From positions 124,001 through 188,000 of the forward strand of contig NC_058146.1 in assembly GCF_011075055.1 (NCBI RefSeq): a stretch of DNA of 64,000 nt, given 5' to 3'. Of this stretch, positions 36,801 through 49,502 are shown piece after piece. Each line of letters starts with the position of its first letter. The stretch's first letter is position 1. The notes beneath the pieces were generated by a model, which was given only the letters and a program-made list of their open reading frames with translations, made no database searches and was not told the DNA's origin. The stretch is from Mangifera indica. Taxonomy: Eukaryota > Streptophyta > Magnoliopsida > Sapindales > Anacardiaceae. The translations under genes were made by a program, and so were the position numbers.

Positions 36801-39800
36801 TGTTTTAGACAAATGCAACAAGGGATAAACATGAAATTTCTGGAAATTATTTGTGAGACTAGGTGATGGGAGATGTTGTTATTTGTGTACTTAAATAAAA
36901 GGAAAGTCAGGAAAAAGGAAAAGCCAGTCTAATGTAGTTGGTGCTGTAAACCATACCAAATGGAATCTGTAATTTAGGGGATGGGATCATTGAATCAACA
37001 TTTACCACTTTCTTCCCTTCAACTGCTTGCAACATGTACTTTTGACTTGTAACCTAGCATCTTTATCTTAACACTAAGAAGTTATCTGTTAATACTGGAT
37101 GTAGCCATTAACGCAAGCTACACTTGGTTTTGTAAGAGTTTGTTGTTAAATTCCTCAGACTACTTTGTTTGGAACTGTTATATGTTTTTGGTTGAAAATT
37201 ATCCACTTCTGAATGAGTGTAGCATGAAACAAACATATAACAAAGGGATGCCATGGCTTGAATGTGTACTGGATAACCTAAGTAATAATAGCTTGAGGCT
37301 AATAGTTCCTAGATATGAATCTGTTTAAGAACATCCTGTACCAATGAGGAAACTGATAGTTCTTATTCAGATAATAATCAGTGCTGATGGTCATATCATT
37401 AATGCTGTTTTTATGCCTAGTGTGATCAACCTGTTTTCTTTGTTGCTTGAGATTATTATTGGATTATTTCAATCATATTTATGGTCACTTAGTAAAGGTT
37501 AAATGCATTTTTCTTCTTTTTGTTGTCATGCTTAACTCACTTTTTATGGTTTACCATATATATTGCATGTAGTTGCAAAACATGGTATTGCAGGCAGATC
37601 TTTTCTTTGATGTACATTCTGTCAGTTATTATAAGGGTATTATTCGTTACTGTGTATTAAGAGTTTGCCACATGCTTTATGGTTCCTATATTTAATTTTT
37701 AAAGTTACACTTTAAATTATGGTTATTATGTTTGACTGTGTAACTCAGCCTAATTGAGGTGCTTTTAATTTTATGTATTTAGGTTGGCATCTGTGCAGTA
37801 TTTGTGAGAAGAATGCTTACTATATGTGCTACACGTGTACATTTTCCTTGTGCAAGGGTTGTATTAAAGATGCTGTCATCTTATGTGTGAGAGGTAACAA
37901 GGGCTTCTGTGAGACATGCATGAGAACTGTGATGTTGATAGAAACCAATCAGCAGGGAAACAAGGAAATGGTGAGTGGCAATTTTTTTTCAGAAGAAAAA
38001 TCTGTTTCTTTGAGATGTCATTCACATTGTCAAGGATGTGAGGAATAATTATGCAGTTTTGGAATCAGATTATTTTGTTGAAATGTACTTGTTATGCTAA
38101 ATTTGTGTCTGAAAATAATTCATATCATTGAATTCTTATAGTTTTAACACCTAGGCCATAGTAAACATTACGTGTCAAGTTTTATCATTTTGTTTGGATT
38201 TAACTTGTGTCATTAGACTTCTTTTCATAATTCTGGGTGAGGGTAAACAACTAAAATTTAGATTTAGGTTTGGTTTGTGGCAGCATTTTTTTATTCACCA
38301 AGTACTGATCTCCAACTTTTCTGGTGGAGCATCAAAACATGCTAGGGCATGAAGGGCACTTTTAAAACTTTTGTACTAGCATATAAGCTGACTGTAATAT
38401 GTTGTAAAGTTGCAACTCGTAACACTAAATTTTGATTTCCACTTTCCTCTCAAAAAATTGATTTATTGTCAAGGTTGCATTTTTATACCTATGATATGCT
38501 GGAATACTTAATAACTGTGTTCTCTGCGACCTTGATTATCTTTGGGGTTTTTTGTTTGGGTTTGACTTTTTTCCCTGCTTCTGTTTTTCTCTGTAACATC
38601 TATTTTGCATTCATTTACATTGTATTGTCATATCTACATGCCAGAATAGCAGAATTAATGAAATGATTGATTAAGAACCACCAAATTGGTTTAAATAGCT
38701 CATTTAGGATTTGGAAATTGAGAAATAATGGGTTGTATCTTATGTTAATATTCGTTTGGTTTTCAAGGTTCTTATTTTGATATTGGTTAGGATTAGGATG
38801 ATGATGTATTCACAAGAAACTTGTAGGATCTGATTCAACTTTTTACATATTCTCTCTCTCACACCCTTTTTGTAGAATCAAGTAGATTTTGATGACAAAA
38901 GTAGCTGGGAATATCTCTTCAAGGATTACTGGCTTGATTTAAAAGGGCGGCTTTCTTTGAGCTCGGAAGAAGTGACACAGGCTAAAAATCCATGGAAGGG
39001 ACCTGATACACATGCTGGTAAACGGGACTCACCTGATGAACTTTATGTGGCCACTAATGATGGGGGACATGGTTCAGACAGTTCTTCAGAGAATGCAGAA
39101 GTTACTGCCCCTAAAAAAAGAAAGATGAGGAGACGGTCAAAATCCCGAGTCAAAGAGGGTGGTTCATTGGGAACAAGGACAGCAAATGGTGCTGAGGGGC
39201 CATCTACAGATGAAAATGTGGAGTGGGCATCAAAAGAGCTTCTTGATTTGGTTATGCACATGAGAAATGGTGATAAATCTGTTTTATCTCAGTTCGATGT
39301 GCAGACTCTCCTACTGGATTATATAAAAAGGTATAAGCTTCGTGATCCTCATGGTAGAACTCATGTTATTTGTGATTCACGGCTTCAAAATTTGTTTGGG
39401 AAACCACGTGTGGGGCACTTTGAAATGTTGAAGCTACTTGAATCCCACTTTCTTGTGAGAGAGGATTCTCAAGTGGACGATCTCCAAGGAAGTGTCGTTG
39501 ATACTGAAGCTAATCAGATGGAGACTGATGGGAACTCTGATGTCCTAGTAAAAGGGAGTAAAGATAAGAAACGCAAAACACGTAAGAAGGGTGATGAGAG
39601 AGGACTCCAATCCAATGTAGATGATTATGCAGCTATTGATATGCATAACATCAATCTAATTTATTTGCGGCGCAATTTGGTGGAGGAACTTTTAGAAGAT
39701 ACTGAAACATTTCATGACAAAGTTGTTGGTTCTTTTGTGAGAATAAGAATATCCGGTAGTGCTCTAAAGCAAGACTTGTATAGGCTAGTCCAAGTTGTAG

Positions 39801-42800
39801 GTAAATATCTATTTGTGTGTCTGTCACTCTTATTAGTTTTGAAACAAGTGTAGAACCCCTAAACTTAAACAATTTTTTGTTATGTAGGTACAAGCAAAGT
39901 TGCTGAACCATACAGAGTCGGCAAAAGGATGACAGATATCCTGCTTGAAATATTGAATTTGAGCAAGACAGAAGTTGTGTCAATGGATATAATCTCAAAC
40001 CAAGAGTTCACTGAGGTGATTGATAGATCTTCTTATAATCTTGTTTCGGTTCCTTTGCGTGGCTTCATCGCCAGAGAGGAAGTGAGAGTGTTGTAATCTT
40101 ATTTTGCTTGGGTTTGGAAAAATAAAATGATTGCATTGTAGTTATCAGTAGGAGAGTAATCATGCTTATATGATTCAGGGAAGTGCAACATGCCTGTCAA
40201 ATATTGGTATAAATATAGGGAAACATAGTTGTAATTTTTTCAAATTTATAGTGAGTATGCATTATTTGTAACCTGAATGATTAAGTTGAGTGGCTAAGGC
40301 ATTGGTTTCAACCAAGAGGTAAGGGATTCAGCTCCTGAGGGCCATCTACCTAGGATTTTTATTTCAGTAGTCTCTTGACTACTAAGGTTGTAAGTGGTGA
40401 CAGTAGTCCCTGGTTATATAAAGGTTTGAGAGTTTTCTAGGGTTAAAAAAAAAAAAAAAGATCTGGTTATCTGCAAACAACTAGTGTTGTAACCCTCTTG
40501 TCTGCTTCTGGGGAATTGTGAGGGGAGTCGACTTATTATTATAAGTATAAACAAAATGGGAATTTGCTGTGTTTAATGCTGTTTGTGTCTCATAATATGT
40601 TGCTTCAATATCTTTGTTGATTACTTGTGTGATGATGCTCTTCTCTCATAATATGTTGCTTCAGTATCTAATTGCTTGTTTATTTATTTTTTTGCCTTTT
40701 AGGATGAATGCAAGAGGCTGCGCCAGAGCATAAAATGTGGACTTATCAATTGTCTAACTGTGGTATGCTTAAGACCAAATTAGCCTTTTATTATTTAGTT
40801 GTTTTCTTTCTACTGAAAACATTAACTGATTCCTTGTAGGGTGACATTCAGGAGAAGGCCATGGCTCTCCAGTCAGTCAGAGTAAAAGATGTATGCTTAT
40901 TTTGTCTTAAAGTATTGTCTTTCATTTTACAGATAGTGCATGGGAATTTTTTCTGTATTCTTGGAGTTCGGTAGATGACCTTGATAAGTAAAATATATCA
41001 AACCAAAGGAAGTGCAGGATATAGCAGCATAGTGTAAATTTTGATTTAACATATGGAAACAAGAATATATATATATATATATTCTGTTGAGGAATTTTCT
41101 TCTTTATGCTTTCTCCATAAATGTAACATCTTTTCCTCCCTTATAGTCCCCGATGTTGAGGAAAATCTATCATTAGTAAAAATGATACTAAATAATAAGG
41201 TTGTGATCTTTAAAAGATGCTTTGTTGTTTCAAAGGTTTGGCAGAATCTTCCCATTGATAGTAAGTAAAAGCCCAAGAAACGTTCACCTCAAAATAAGAA
41301 GAAATAATGTAGCTTATAACCACTCGGTACTGGTTTCATAAAGAAGTAAATTGCATCAGAAGAGACTGATATAGCCAATGCTAAGAAACAGTTATTTCAT
41401 GATGGAAGGACTGAAGTGATATGTAATGCTTTTCACTTTTAGATGTATAAAATAAGGTTCTGATGTTCTAACAATGATACCATTTCATTCTTTTAACGTT
41501 GATGGCTTTTTCTAACATTCTTTTCCCCTCTACTTTTATTAATGTTCACATTTCGCAATGCCATGTTTTAATATTCTTTCATATGATGCATCATAATTTT
41601 TGTTTGAATGTAGTCAATGGAAGCAGAGATATTGCGCCTGAGTCATCTACGTGATCGAGCCAGTGATTTAGGGCGTAGGAAAGAATATCCTTACAACTTT
41701 TTGAGAACTTTATTATCATCTTGCATGCAGTTGGATGATTGCCATTTAATATTTTAGTTCTATGGTAAATTCTTAACATCTGCAGCAGGGAGACTTGAGT
41801 GCAGACTTCCTTCCTTTTTTAATTCTTATTTTCTCTTTATCTTGTCTTACTTTCTTTTTCTTTATTACTTTACACCATATGATTGGATGGAAGTTTTTAA
41901 TGATTTTTCATGATAAAATAATAATTTACAGTATGTTTTATATCTTCCATATTTTTTTCCTAAAAGTATTTTCTTTTGGACCAAATAATATACTTATCAA
42001 AGTCTATCTAATCTTAGATTTGAGCTGACAGCTCTAGCTGTTATTTTCTTTTTGGAAAAAAATTGACCAAAAATATCCTTTTACAATTTATCTGAAAGCA
42101 TGCACAAGATCTGTTTTCATACTATACATCTAGCATAATCTTTCCAATTGTAACTGTTTCTTTCCTCCTGGCTGTATTGTATCTTAGATTGTGTGGACAA
42201 CCTGCTCTAACCTTGAGTGAAAAGAAAAGAAAAAACCAAAATAGGTGTATTTTCATCTGTCAATTTGGTAGAAGTTATAGGGAGGAACATTTATGCACCA
42301 ATCTTCTTCCCTCCATGTCTAAATCCACCATTCTATCAGTGATTTATTGTGCCATCTCATCATTTTAGTTCTCATTTTAAACTTTGTAGATGAACTGTTA
42401 ACTCCATTTCCAGCTGAATTCAATAATTATGTATCTGAAATTAGTTACTTGTAATGGCAAGTCTATGCTTTGTCACAACAGTTACTCCTTGACTTCTGTT
42501 CACGCTTAGAGAATGTGTTGAGAAGTTGCAGCTCTTAAAGACACCAGAGGAGAGGCAGCGTAGACTGGAGGACATTCCAGAAATTCATTCGGACCCTAAA
42601 ATGGATCCAAGTTATGAGTCGGATGAGGATGTTGGTGAAACAGATGACAAGAGACAAGGTCTGCCTTTTTTTTCCATGGATTTTGAACATATTCATGTCT
42701 TTTTATGCTATTTTCAATGGTAACATTGCAGCTGGTGCATGCAGAAAACTATGTGAGATCAAGAGGAAGTGGCTTTAGCAGGAGGGGAAGAGAACCCATT

Positions 42801-44921
42801 TCCCCTGGGAGAGGAGCTTCTGCTTCAAATGATTCTTTTAGTGGGACGAGGAATTATTCAGGTGGAAAAGAATTGAATAGAAACTTATCCAATAAAGGTT
42901 TCTCGAACAAAGGGGATGATTTTGTTGGAGCTGGTGAGATAGTGAATGAAAATCTATGGAACCAAGCAAGAGCTAAAGAAACTCTGCAGTTAAACAGTTG
43001 GGAGAAGCCAAGGATTGCTTCAAATTTAGAAACTAAAAATCCCCATCCTATTGTGTTATCTGAGCCAAATTCTAGAGTTGTTTCAGAAATTTCACCAGTA
43101 CCTGGCTCTACAGGTGTAGCACAGTCTTCTCCTAAAATTAATGAATCAGAGAAAATGTGGCACTACAAGGATCCATCTGGAAAAGTTCAAGGACCATTTT
43201 CTATGGTGCAGCTGCGAAAATGGAACAACACTGGTTATTTTCCTACTAATTTGAGAATATGGAGATCTACTGAGAAGCAAGAGGACTCTATACTTCTGAC
43301 TGATGCATTGAGTGGCAACTTCAGTAAAGATCCTCCACTGGCAGACATCAGTTTGTCTCAAACAGTTTCATACTCTGGGAAAGCTCATGGAGCAACTTTG
43401 CAGCAAGGAATGGAGATTCAAGTTGGTGGAAATTCAAACTTCGATCAGAATCGTACAGCTTGGAATTCACATGATTCCTTGAGTTCTGGGGCTCAATCTG
43501 TACTCAGTTCTTCTGCTGGTGGGGCTGCTCCATCCTCACTTGAGGTTCCTAACAGTCATAGAGATGGCTGGGCTTCTGAAACAAATCTCCCGTCTCCAAC
43601 TCCAAGTACCACAGTTCAGTCCAAGGGAAAAGCTTTCGAAAGAGAATGGTCACCCACTCCAACTAAACCATCTGCTCCCCTGATGATGACCAACCAATTT
43701 CCGGGAGGCAATGGAGGGCAGCAATCTTCTGCTGTGCTTGTTCCTGAGAGTGGGCAATTGATGCATTCTTCCACTCCAACATCTTCTACATCAAAATTGA
43801 GTGGTAATATGGATAGTTTAAATATGTCTCATGGAGTGAGTTCTGCATCTAAGCCAGAAGTAGGTGAATCACCCAGGGTGCTAGTCAATTCCCATCAGCT
43901 ACCAGTGACTAATTCGGTTGTTGCCTCAATGAATGCTGGTGTTGATTTGAAAAATATTGGTGCTGCTCTCCAGAGCTTGGTTCAACCTGTGACTGCTCAG
44001 ATTCCCCCTACTGAAACTCACGGATTCGGGTCTGGTTTGGTTGCACAGCCAGAGATGATGGCTCCATCTCCAAAACCTGGGAGTGGATCTCAAGCATGGG
44101 GAAATACTTCATCTCAGAAGCTGGAGCCAAATAATCCAGTTCATATGCCTGCCCAATCTCCTGCTTTTGCTCAACCACATGCTTCATCCTTCAGTATGGG
44201 AAATCCATCTGGGAGTTTTCCTGCTCCTGGCCAATCTGGTATGCCACCATCCAATTCGTGGAGACCTCTAGTTCCTGGTCAATCAAACATACAGCCACCT
44301 CCTGCACAACCCAACATACCTTGGGGTATGGGTGTCTCAGGCCATCAAAGTGCTGTCCCGAGACAGGGGCCAGAGAATCAAAATACTGGTTGGGGGCAAA
44401 TGCCCGTAAACCCAAGCATGGGTTGGGGAGGACAATTACCTGCAAGCACAAATATGAGCTGGGGAGCCCAGGGACAAGCACAGGCTCCTCCAAATGCAAA
44501 TTCAGGTTGGTCTGCGCCTGTAAATGGACAAGTTCCTGGAAATTCAGTTCCTACCTGGGTGCCACCCGGGCAAGGACCACCACCCATAAATGCAAACCCA
44601 GTCTGGGTTCCTCCTGGACAAGGGCCAGCCCCTGGAAATGCAAATCCCGGTTGGGGAGCCCCTACTGGGAATTCAGTCATTTGGGGAGGTGAACAGAAGA
44701 ACGGTGGAGACAGGTTCTCAGGCCAAAGAGATAGGAATCCTCAGGGTGGTGACTCTGGTTACAGTGGAGGTAGACAGTGGAATAATAGACAGTCATCATT
44801 TGGCAATCGAGTGGGGGGAGATTCATCAAGACCCCCATTTAATAAAGGGCAGAGGGTATGCAAATTCCATGAGAGTGGACATTGCAAGAAAGGATCTCAA
44901 TGTGATTATCTACACACTTGA
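33829..44921 (+). CDS. NERD: NERD-like PHD–SWIB–Plus3–GYF–GW–CCCH protein (CCCH zinc-finger protein 19/44 family)
   Basis: Plant-specific nuclear protein. Arabidopsis NERD (AT2G16485) links Argonaute-bound small RNA to chromatin silencing. Ten coding exons: 33829–35444, 35564–35643, 37783–37970, 38876–39800, 39888–40015, 40703–40762, 40840–40890, 41614–41684, 42504–42658, 42745–44921, giving 1816 aa. Domains: acidic N-terminus with 19 ten-residue repeats (about 125–314); basic patch GGKRKRGK; PHD finger from C524 (CFICFDGGELVLCD, CPKAYHPSC); SWIB/MDM2 about 746–822; Plus-3 about 888–1015; GYF 1229–1275 (WHYKDPSGKVQGPF); a Pro/Gly-rich GW region; and a terminal C-x7-C-x5-C-x3-H finger. The start is ATG 33829; the in-frame TTG upstream is not used. 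Intron 8 is AT–AC. It could be the AT3G51120 paralogue rather than AT2G16485. Confidence 0.93.
34201..34770 (+). repeat. 19 tandem 30-bp units encoding an acidic 10-residue repeat
   Basis: In-frame units of the type DVAEETRHDA or DIAGDTETNA repeat 19 times without a break in register (residues about 125–314 of the NERD-like protein). The first six and units 15–16 are nearly identical; the others are diverged. The array is Glu/Asp-rich with a regular Val/Ala-Glu-Glu-Thr core. Confidence 0.9.
40281..40459 (+). mobile_element. tRNA-derived SINE in intron 5 of the NERD-like gene
   Basis: GAGTGGCTAAGGCATTGG resembles a tRNA A-box region. About 35 bases later, GGGATTCAGCTCC resembles a diverged B-box (GGTTCRANYCC). 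A body of about 100 bases follows, ending in GGGTT and a 15-A tail. The arrangement (A box, B box, unrelated body, poly-A, about 180 bp) is that of a plant SINE in the sense direction of the host gene. A target duplication is not obvious, so it is probably old. Confidence 0.6.
41685..42503 (+). other. AT–AC U12-type intron (intron 8 of the NERD-like gene)
   Basis: The intron begins ATATCCTTAC and ends TGTTCAC. A CTCCTTGACTTC block, which matches the U12 branch-site consensus TTCCTTRAC, lies about 11 bases before the 3' end. The joined codons read R-R-K-E-L-R-E-C-V-E-K, which fits this family as I remember it. No GT–AG pair restores the frame. Length 819 nt. Confidence 0.9.
43940..44700 (+). 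other. GW/WG-repeat (Argonaute-hook-like) coding segment of the NERD-like gene
   Basis: In the long Pro/Gly/Asn/Gln-rich linker between GYF and CCCH, Trp occurs almost only next to Gly or in short related units: AWGN, PWGM, GWGQ, GWGG, SWGA, SGWS, PTWV, PVWV, PGWG and IWGG. Such spaced GW/WG motifs are the known Argonaute-binding feature of NERD and NRPE1. Confidence 0.8.
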
Positions 44922-46041
44922 AGTATGGGAATTGAATTTGAGCACTGTGTAGAACAGAACAGTTCAATCTGTACAGTAATTTCGGTTAAAGAAAGTTGGA
45001 CATTAAATCTTTTTGAGCTTTATACTGTATAACCTTCTATAGATTAGCAGTTACTTTTTCACCCATTTTCAGTTTATGGTGGTCACCTGCATTTTATTTA
45101 TTTTGTTTGTCTCAATGGATTCTTTTACTTCATTCAGATGGTATAAAATGCTTGGATGGGTAACTGTTTGAATTCATGAATAGTTATCAATGTTTGATTG
45201 TAATCCTAAATTTTAAACCCTAAAAATTCATTCTATGAGTTGCTTCGATTGGATTCATGCTACTCAGTTGCACGAACATAATGGTAAAGGGTTGCAGTGG
45301 ACTGTTTTTGAATGCAAGATTTATTCAGAATTATTTTCTGAAAATCTTCAAAGTTTGGCTTGAATTATACCGAGCATGCCCCTGCCAATAGGATAGACTC
45401 AATTTGAGCTGTTAAATTGAAGAAAATTGAGCTTGAATTTAGTTTGGCTAAAAACTAACTCATTGATAATTATTATTCTTTTTCAATAATTTTTGTTCTT
45501 TTTTTATGATACTTTTTGTTTGAGTTTGATTTTAAGTTGATTTTTGTTTAATTTTGACTCAATTTAAATTTTCCCTTATATGTCATTTTAATTTTAATTT
45601 AAGGGTAGATTCAAGGTAAATTGATTCATATTCGAATCTATGTTTAGCCTATATAAGCAAAATTTGAATTAAAGTTTAAACTTGATATTTATCATATTTA
45701 ATTGAAATTTAACTAGATTTTTATCTTATTAATAATACTATTTGTCTAATTGATAATTTTTTTTTATGACATTATGAATCAGTTTGAACAAATTTGAATT
45801 CAAACTTAGGCTAGATTAAACAATCAGACTAAGCTCATATTTTTTTATGACTGAAATTCATCTCTTGCTGCCATCCAGTGTTTAATGTGAAAGGAATTGC
45901 TACGAAAGATTGTGTACAAAGTAAAGAAAGGAAAAGGAAATACAGAATTCATTGAAAAGAAGAATAAAGGCAACCATGCATGTTCTTTATCAACATAAGA
46001 AACTACAGTTTATGGCATTCTAATTGTGATAAACAAAGTTT
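44922..46041. other. Intergenic region between convergent genes
   Basis: Holds the 3' UTRs of the NERD-like gene (+) and the following minus-strand gene. Otherwise AT-rich and non-coding. Confidence 0.65.
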
Positions 46042-49000
46042 TTACTTCCTTCTGTAAGGATACAGAATATCTTCCAATGTCTCTTTAATGTAGTTGCCCA
46101 CCTTATTCACGTTTTTGGCTACACCTGATGCAACCACTCCTGCGTTCCTTTTAAACCTGCACATATAGTTTATCGTGAAACCTAGTTTCAAGGTTTTTTC
46201 TATAACACTCCGACACAAATTTTGTATCAATAAAACATAAGATAAATGCTAAGTATGTATAAATAATCCACACTATTATGGAATGAAAAGACACGGACTG
46301 TGAACAAGCTGAATCGCTCATAAGCAACTTACAACTTAGCACGAGTTCTTGAGTCACTTGGTCCAAAATCAAGCTTGATATTGACTGGCTCAATGAGTTT
46401 GCAAACTCATGACTCAACTCAAGCAAAATATCAATAAGACCTTAAAAGTTTAAAATCTTGCATCTACACTTTTAAAATCTTATTTTTAAACTCTAAATAT
46501 AAAAAAAATAATTGATAAATATATAAGTTATATGATTTAAATGTGATTCTGAAAATTAAAAGGTTATAAAGTAATTATTTGAGTTGAGCAGTCAACCAAT
46601 TTTTTTTGAACTCATGCTCAAGTTGAGATTTTGTTGACTTAACAAGCTCAAGCTCTATATATATGCTCTCAAACTGAGCTTGAGCCAACACTACTCAACT
46701 CAGCTCAGCTCAACTCGTTTGCACCACCCCTGATCAAGACGCGTATTAGATTATAAAATTTAAAAGTAAAACCGTAATAGATTATGTATCCAAATCAGAC
46801 AATATTTTTGAAGTAGGCCAAGTTATTAGACCAGCATGCAACACTTTTGACAGCTAAATTTAGACCCAAGTTGAATTATTAGAGACTAAATTGATAATTG
46901 AACTATGACTTACTTCATCCAGTTGGGTTTTTTCAATTTTTACCTGTTAAAGTACTCATTATCTGGAAAGAGAGCTGGCTTGTAGCTTCGGGGCTGAGGT
47001 TGAGCATGAGGACGAGTCTCTTCATGAAAGCGAAAAACCAAGAATCATTGTTGTTAGACAAAGAAACAAGAGATCAAATTTTAAAAGGGAAATTTTGATA
47101 AAGCATTTGAATCATCGGCAACACAATTTTACATCGGCATAGATGCACCTAAAACACTACACAGTTGAATAGCCATGGGGAATTCAGCAAAAAATATAAA
47201 ACATGTAAAAAAAAACAAAAAAACACACACACACGCACTGCCCCTAGTACATTCCAACAAAAGAATAGTACTTGAAAATATGACTTTTCTACATTTAAAA
47301 GTACAATAAAATCATGTGCAATAATCATGAGTAGAAATTTGTGTATCAATAATGACAAGTTATTATACGCGATCAAGTGATTTTAAATTAGTAATAAAGT
47401 ACCACTTAATCACATAATGACATATTATCGTTAACACACAAATTAGTACTACTTTTATAAGAAATTCATATGTGATCTCTTAATATATTTATTGACACTA
47501 GACAGCATGTGAAGGAATGACATTATAATACTGTTATGGAGACATCACAATAAATTGCTTCCTGCAACAAGTTCTCTTTTTCTTTTTACTCTTCAAATTG
47601 CAAAAATCAATTACATTTTGAAGAACCATCAAGATAAACAAATTTTCAAATTTTCCTCATTTTATCTCTGAGGGTGGAATAAGGCCCAAGGCACCCAAAT
47701 GTTAAGCAATCTTACAGAATCAGGTTTTAGAAAGCAAATTCTATCACCCAAAATTTTTCAAAGACAGTGCATTGTTAGCAAATTAATTTGAAAAAAAAAA
47801 AACTCTAAGAAGATAGTCTTTGCTCAATTTTGAAAGAGAAAGAAAGACTCTCAATACCTTCATTTTTACGAACATGAGCAGGAAGATGATCAGCAGTTGA
47901 AAGGCTTTTGTCCAACAATATCTGAAACAAATGAAACAAAAAATAAATTTTAGTTTACTTCTTAAGAAGATTCTATTGAAGTTGCAAGAATATCTGCAAA
48001 ACCTACGTGCATTAAAGGTGCATTTTTTGACATAACTTACCTAACCTAATTCACATATTAAAGCTCGCAAACTTCTATGGTCAAATCAAATGAGATATAA
48101 CCTATTTTAAACTTCACAAATTTATGAAGTTCAATGAATGGATTCATTTCTAGAGCAACAAATACCATATTGTACAAATCTATGAACTACTTTGCTTACA
48201 CAAGATTAGAAAAAAAGAAAGAAATAAGAAACGAAACCTATACTTGCAAATTACAGGCTGGCCACGCTCCCCTCCTCCCTTCTCATAAATATTTCAAAAT
48301 TATAAGAGAAGTTGATACCCAAGTAACCCAACTCTCAAGGCTTCTACTAATATTGACATATTCTTAAAATTGAATGAGAGAAAATAAGTCAGTAGATCCT
48401 CAAATTTCACAACAAGATGTTATACATAAGGAAGCATTCAGAAAAGAGATCATATTACATCACCTCAAGCCCAACACAGAATGGCAATTCAGCTTCTTTA
48501 TTCATTTTTTCAGTTGACAAATCTTTATTGTCCAAGTAAACCGAGTAACCAACACATCCATACTTGAAATCCTTAAGGGTACGACCCTCTTTTGAAGCTT
48601 CCAACTCAGTTTCTCCCACAATGTACCTGGGGACTAGTCATACACCTTAAAATAAGGGCATATTCTTCACAGTTTCAATATATTAAAACCCTTAATCAGA
48701 ATGAAACAGGCAATAAACTTTAAATCATAATTTCGTAAAGATTAGAAAGCGAGAAGATACTGCTATGCGCATGCACAAACACAAATATATGTATACAAAC
48801 AAAAAAATTGAAAGAACCCAAGCAGTTATACAGCACTAGTATAGAACGGAGATTAAGTCTAAACAAAGGTAGCAATTTAATACACCAAAAAAAAAAAAAA
48901 AAAAATGGCAACAATTACAAATACGTGAAGCACCGACACAACAAACCGAGCTACAGTTGGTCCCCAATAACGTACATTAACGAATCAGTCAGGAATTCAA

Positions 49001-49423
49001 GGGAATCGACAAAGAGCCCAAATTGCATAGCCGTCCATCACCGCATTCAAAAGCACTTACAATTTTATGATTATTGTATCATTTTCAATTCCACAATTAA
49101 GCTAAAATCAGACACTGAGAGAAACATAAAACCCACACAACAAAAAATAACCATGTTGATATTTATCAAGCTAGAAATCAAAAGAACAAAAGAAAGAAAA
49201 GAAAGCAGATGAGAAACATACCTTGATTGAGATTTCTGGGAATGCCAACACAAATGGGCGTTTGAGAATTGGATTTGAGAGAAGAAGAATAGTATAAACA
49301 ACCCTTGCACGACTTTCCTTTGCTGTGTTTAATGTTGTTGTTGTTGTTATTATTATTATTATTATTATTTGGGTTTTTTTGATTTTCAAGTGAATTTCTT
49401 TGTCTTTGTTTTTCTTCCTCCAT
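46042..49423 (-). CDS. Plant-specific GKSCKGCLYYSS-type small protein of unknown function
   Basis: Minus-strand exons 49423–49222, 48633–48464, 47921–47858, 47019–46944 and 46156–46042 join in frame to 208 aa. Order: Arg/Glu-rich start (MEEEKQRQRN); a run of 12 Asn; a conserved Cys block GKSCKGCLYYSS with further Cys (ICVGIPRN, GCVGYSVYLDNKD, LPFCVGLE) suggesting metal binding or a disulphide; a variable Pro-rich linker (HAQPQPRSYKPALFPDNEYF); and a C-terminal block ASGVAKNVNKVGNYIKETLEDILYPYRRK. I recall this family as DUF8204, but cannot verify the name. No signal peptide or membrane helix. The basic tail may be nuclear-directing. Function unknown. Start chosen as the first ATG after the CT-rich leader. 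Confidence 0.85.
47336..47444. mobile_element. MITE-like element, best-preserved copy, in intron 3 of the GKSCKGC gene
   Basis: The ends are inverted copies: AATTTGTGTATC at the left and ACACACAAATT at the right. Inside are CAAGTGATTTTAAATTAG and CTTAATCACATAATGAC, also partly inverted. About 109 bp, no coding capacity. Related copies lie near 7508, 28285 and 58750. Confidence 0.55.
49333..49370. repeat. (GTT)n(ATT)n microsatellite inside coding exon 1, encoding poly-Asn
   Basis: Read on the minus strand the run is (AAT)n(AAC)n, which encodes 12 consecutive Asn in the GKSCKGC protein. Length variation would change the protein but not the frame. Confidence 0.9.
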
Positions 49424-49476
49424 TAAATTGATGTGTTTCAATCTATGTGAGCAGCTACAACACGGACAAAGAACCC

Positions 49477-49502
49477 TTCTCTTCTCTTCTCTTCTCTTCT
49501 CT
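49477..49502. repeat. (TTCTC)5 pentanucleotide repeat in the 5' leader of the GKSCKGC gene
   Basis: Five copies of a pentamer directly upstream of the coding exon; GAGAA on the transcript strand, a purine-rich leader. Confidence 0.85.

Noticed and set aside
42731..42744. Alternative acceptor GCAG at 42732 for the last NERD-like exon
   Set aside because: It puts the following exon out of frame; the acceptor at 42744 gives E-N-Y-V-R and the long open frame.
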